DNA of 64,000 nucleotides from Odiellus spinosus (Eukaryota; Arthropoda; Arachnida; Opiliones; Phalangiidae): contig OY987227.1 in the NCBI GenBank assembly GCA_963920705.1, positions 2,489,526 through 2,553,525 of the forward strand, given 5' to 3'. This document shows, in pieces, positions 63,697 to 64,000 of the stretch. Every line of letters begins with the position of its first letter. Position 1 is the first letter of the stretch. The notes under the pieces were generated by a model. That model was not told where the DNA came from, made no database searches, and saw only the letters and a list, made by a program, of their open reading frames with translations. The translations under genes were made by a program, and so were the position numbers.

Positions 63697-64000
63697 AGCT
63701 TCAACTCAATTGTGTTAATGGCTGTCGTTGATGCCCATTATAAGTTTTTAACTGTTGATATCGGAGCCTATGGATCAACATCTGACGGTGGGGTCTTCAA
63801 GGCTTCAGCTTTTGGAGAGTCGTTGCAAAATGGCAGCGTGAAATTTCCGAGAGTAATGAATTACCAGGATCGGATATCGAAGTTCCACATGTACTTGTGG
63901 GTGACGAAGCTTTTCAACTACTACCAACGTTCATGAGACAGTATTCGCGAGACGGTTTAGACGATAAAAAAAGAATTTTTAACTATCGATTAAGCCGTTC
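63697..64000 (+). CDS. Harbinger transposase exon 5 (second catalytic Asp, frameshifted, runs off the edge)
   Basis: The acceptor TTAATTAAG precedes AGCTTCAACTCA. The exon encodes SFNSIVLMAVVDAHYKFLTV, then DIGAYGSTSDGGVF. After KFPRVMN the conserved reading shifts by one base to LPGSDIEVPHVLVGDEAFQL and continues to RIFNYRLSR at the window end, so one base is missing near 63850-63862. The original frame runs to a TGA at 63934-63936 with unconserved sequence. The catalytic Glu should follow outside the window. Confidence 0.85.

Larger units (their letters stand above)
59213..64000 (+). mobile_element. PIF/Harbinger DNA transposon, 5' end and most of its transposase
   Basis: Satellite sequence stops at 59212 and a different sequence begins that carries a HARBI1-like DDE transposase from 59401 to the window end. 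The presumed left terminus is AGGCTCATTTTCATGGTCGC. Its subterminal region holds repeated short motifs, as expected of transposase or accessory-protein binding sites. The right terminus and the usual Myb/SANT-like second gene are not in the window. Other mobile sequences are nested in the large intron. Confidence 0.7.
59401..64000 (+). pseudogene. PIF/Harbinger (HARBI1-like) DDE transposase, five exons, disrupted, partial
   Basis: This encodes a nuclease-type transposase of the DDE_Tnp_4/HARBI1 family, which cuts and inserts Harbinger DNA. I read exons at 59401-59568, 59632-59798, 59863-59992, 63482-63625 and 63697 onward. All introns are GT-AG and the phases agree at every junction. Family landmarks appear in order: a basic N-terminus with RWWVHP; the RMSPNKFDYLL segment; SPGEMLAVTLRF; FRLSKTSAHNII; WNFPLCCGAVDGKH with the first catalytic Asp; VVDAHYKF; DIGAYGSTSDGGVF with the second Asp; then VPHVLVGDEAF and RIFNYRLSR. 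The final catalytic Glu should lie just beyond the window. Breaks: an in-frame TAA at 59497-59499 and a one-base deletion near 63850-63862. Introns 1, 2 and 4 are 63, 64 and 71 bp; intron 3 is 3489 bp. The copy is probably inactive unless these breaks are sequencing errors. A domesticated HARBI1-like gene is less likely, given the breaks and the transposon-like left end. Confidence 0.85.

Noticed and set aside
63628..63936. 102-codon open frame taken as a separate gene
   Set aside because: Its start is intronic and its end is out of frame; the conserved part is exon 5 of the Harbinger transposase.

Overview
This window is eukaryotic repeat DNA, most likely from an arthropod. The evidence is a run of six TTAGG units (the usual arthropod telomere motif), an AT-rich background, and a PIF/Harbinger transposase gene split by small introns of 63-71 bp. 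No prokaryotic genes, operons, rRNA or CRISPR arrays were seen. The species cannot be named from the sequence.

Layout. (1) 1-4114 and 5673-59212: one uniformly oriented, head-to-tail satellite with a monomer of about 195 bp, roughly 21 copies before and 275 after an interruption, about 57.6 kb in total. The second block has two monomer types. Type A carries GGTAAGGTACACTAGGCTC; type B carries AGCAAGGCGCGCTTGGCTC at the same place. It also has nested higher-order repeats whose periods are close to multiples of 195 bp (about 1115, 1450, 1755, 3118 and 3702 bp) and long-range copies 19.6 and 23.3 kb apart. (2) 4115-5672: a 1558-bp fold-back element inserted in a satellite monomer with an 8-bp target duplication (GATTTTAT). 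Its arms are tandem arrays of 15-16-bp GCGC-containing units, direct on the left and inverted on the right. Its core holds a tRNA-like pol III promoter unit and the TTAGG run. (3) 59213-64000: the satellite stops inside a monomer at TAA, where a PIF/Harbinger DNA transposon appears to begin. Its transposase can be read as five exons (59401-59568, 59632-59798, 59863-59992, 63482-63625, 63697 to beyond the window) with consistent splice phases. It has an in-frame stop in exon 1 and a one-base frameshift in exon 5.

The third transposase intron is 3489 bp, against 63-71 bp for the other three. It contains a near-perfect 266-bp inverted repeat (60071-60731) and, on the minus strand, a decayed C-terminal fragment of a P-element/THAP9-like transposase (62027-61271, two frameshifts). 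The right end is best read as nested transposons at the edge of a satellite array.

None of these elements shows a demonstrated cellular function. The most unusual objects are the fold-back element with mirrored microrepeat arms, the higher-order satellite architecture, and the nested intron. The ORFs inside the satellite and microrepeats look spurious.
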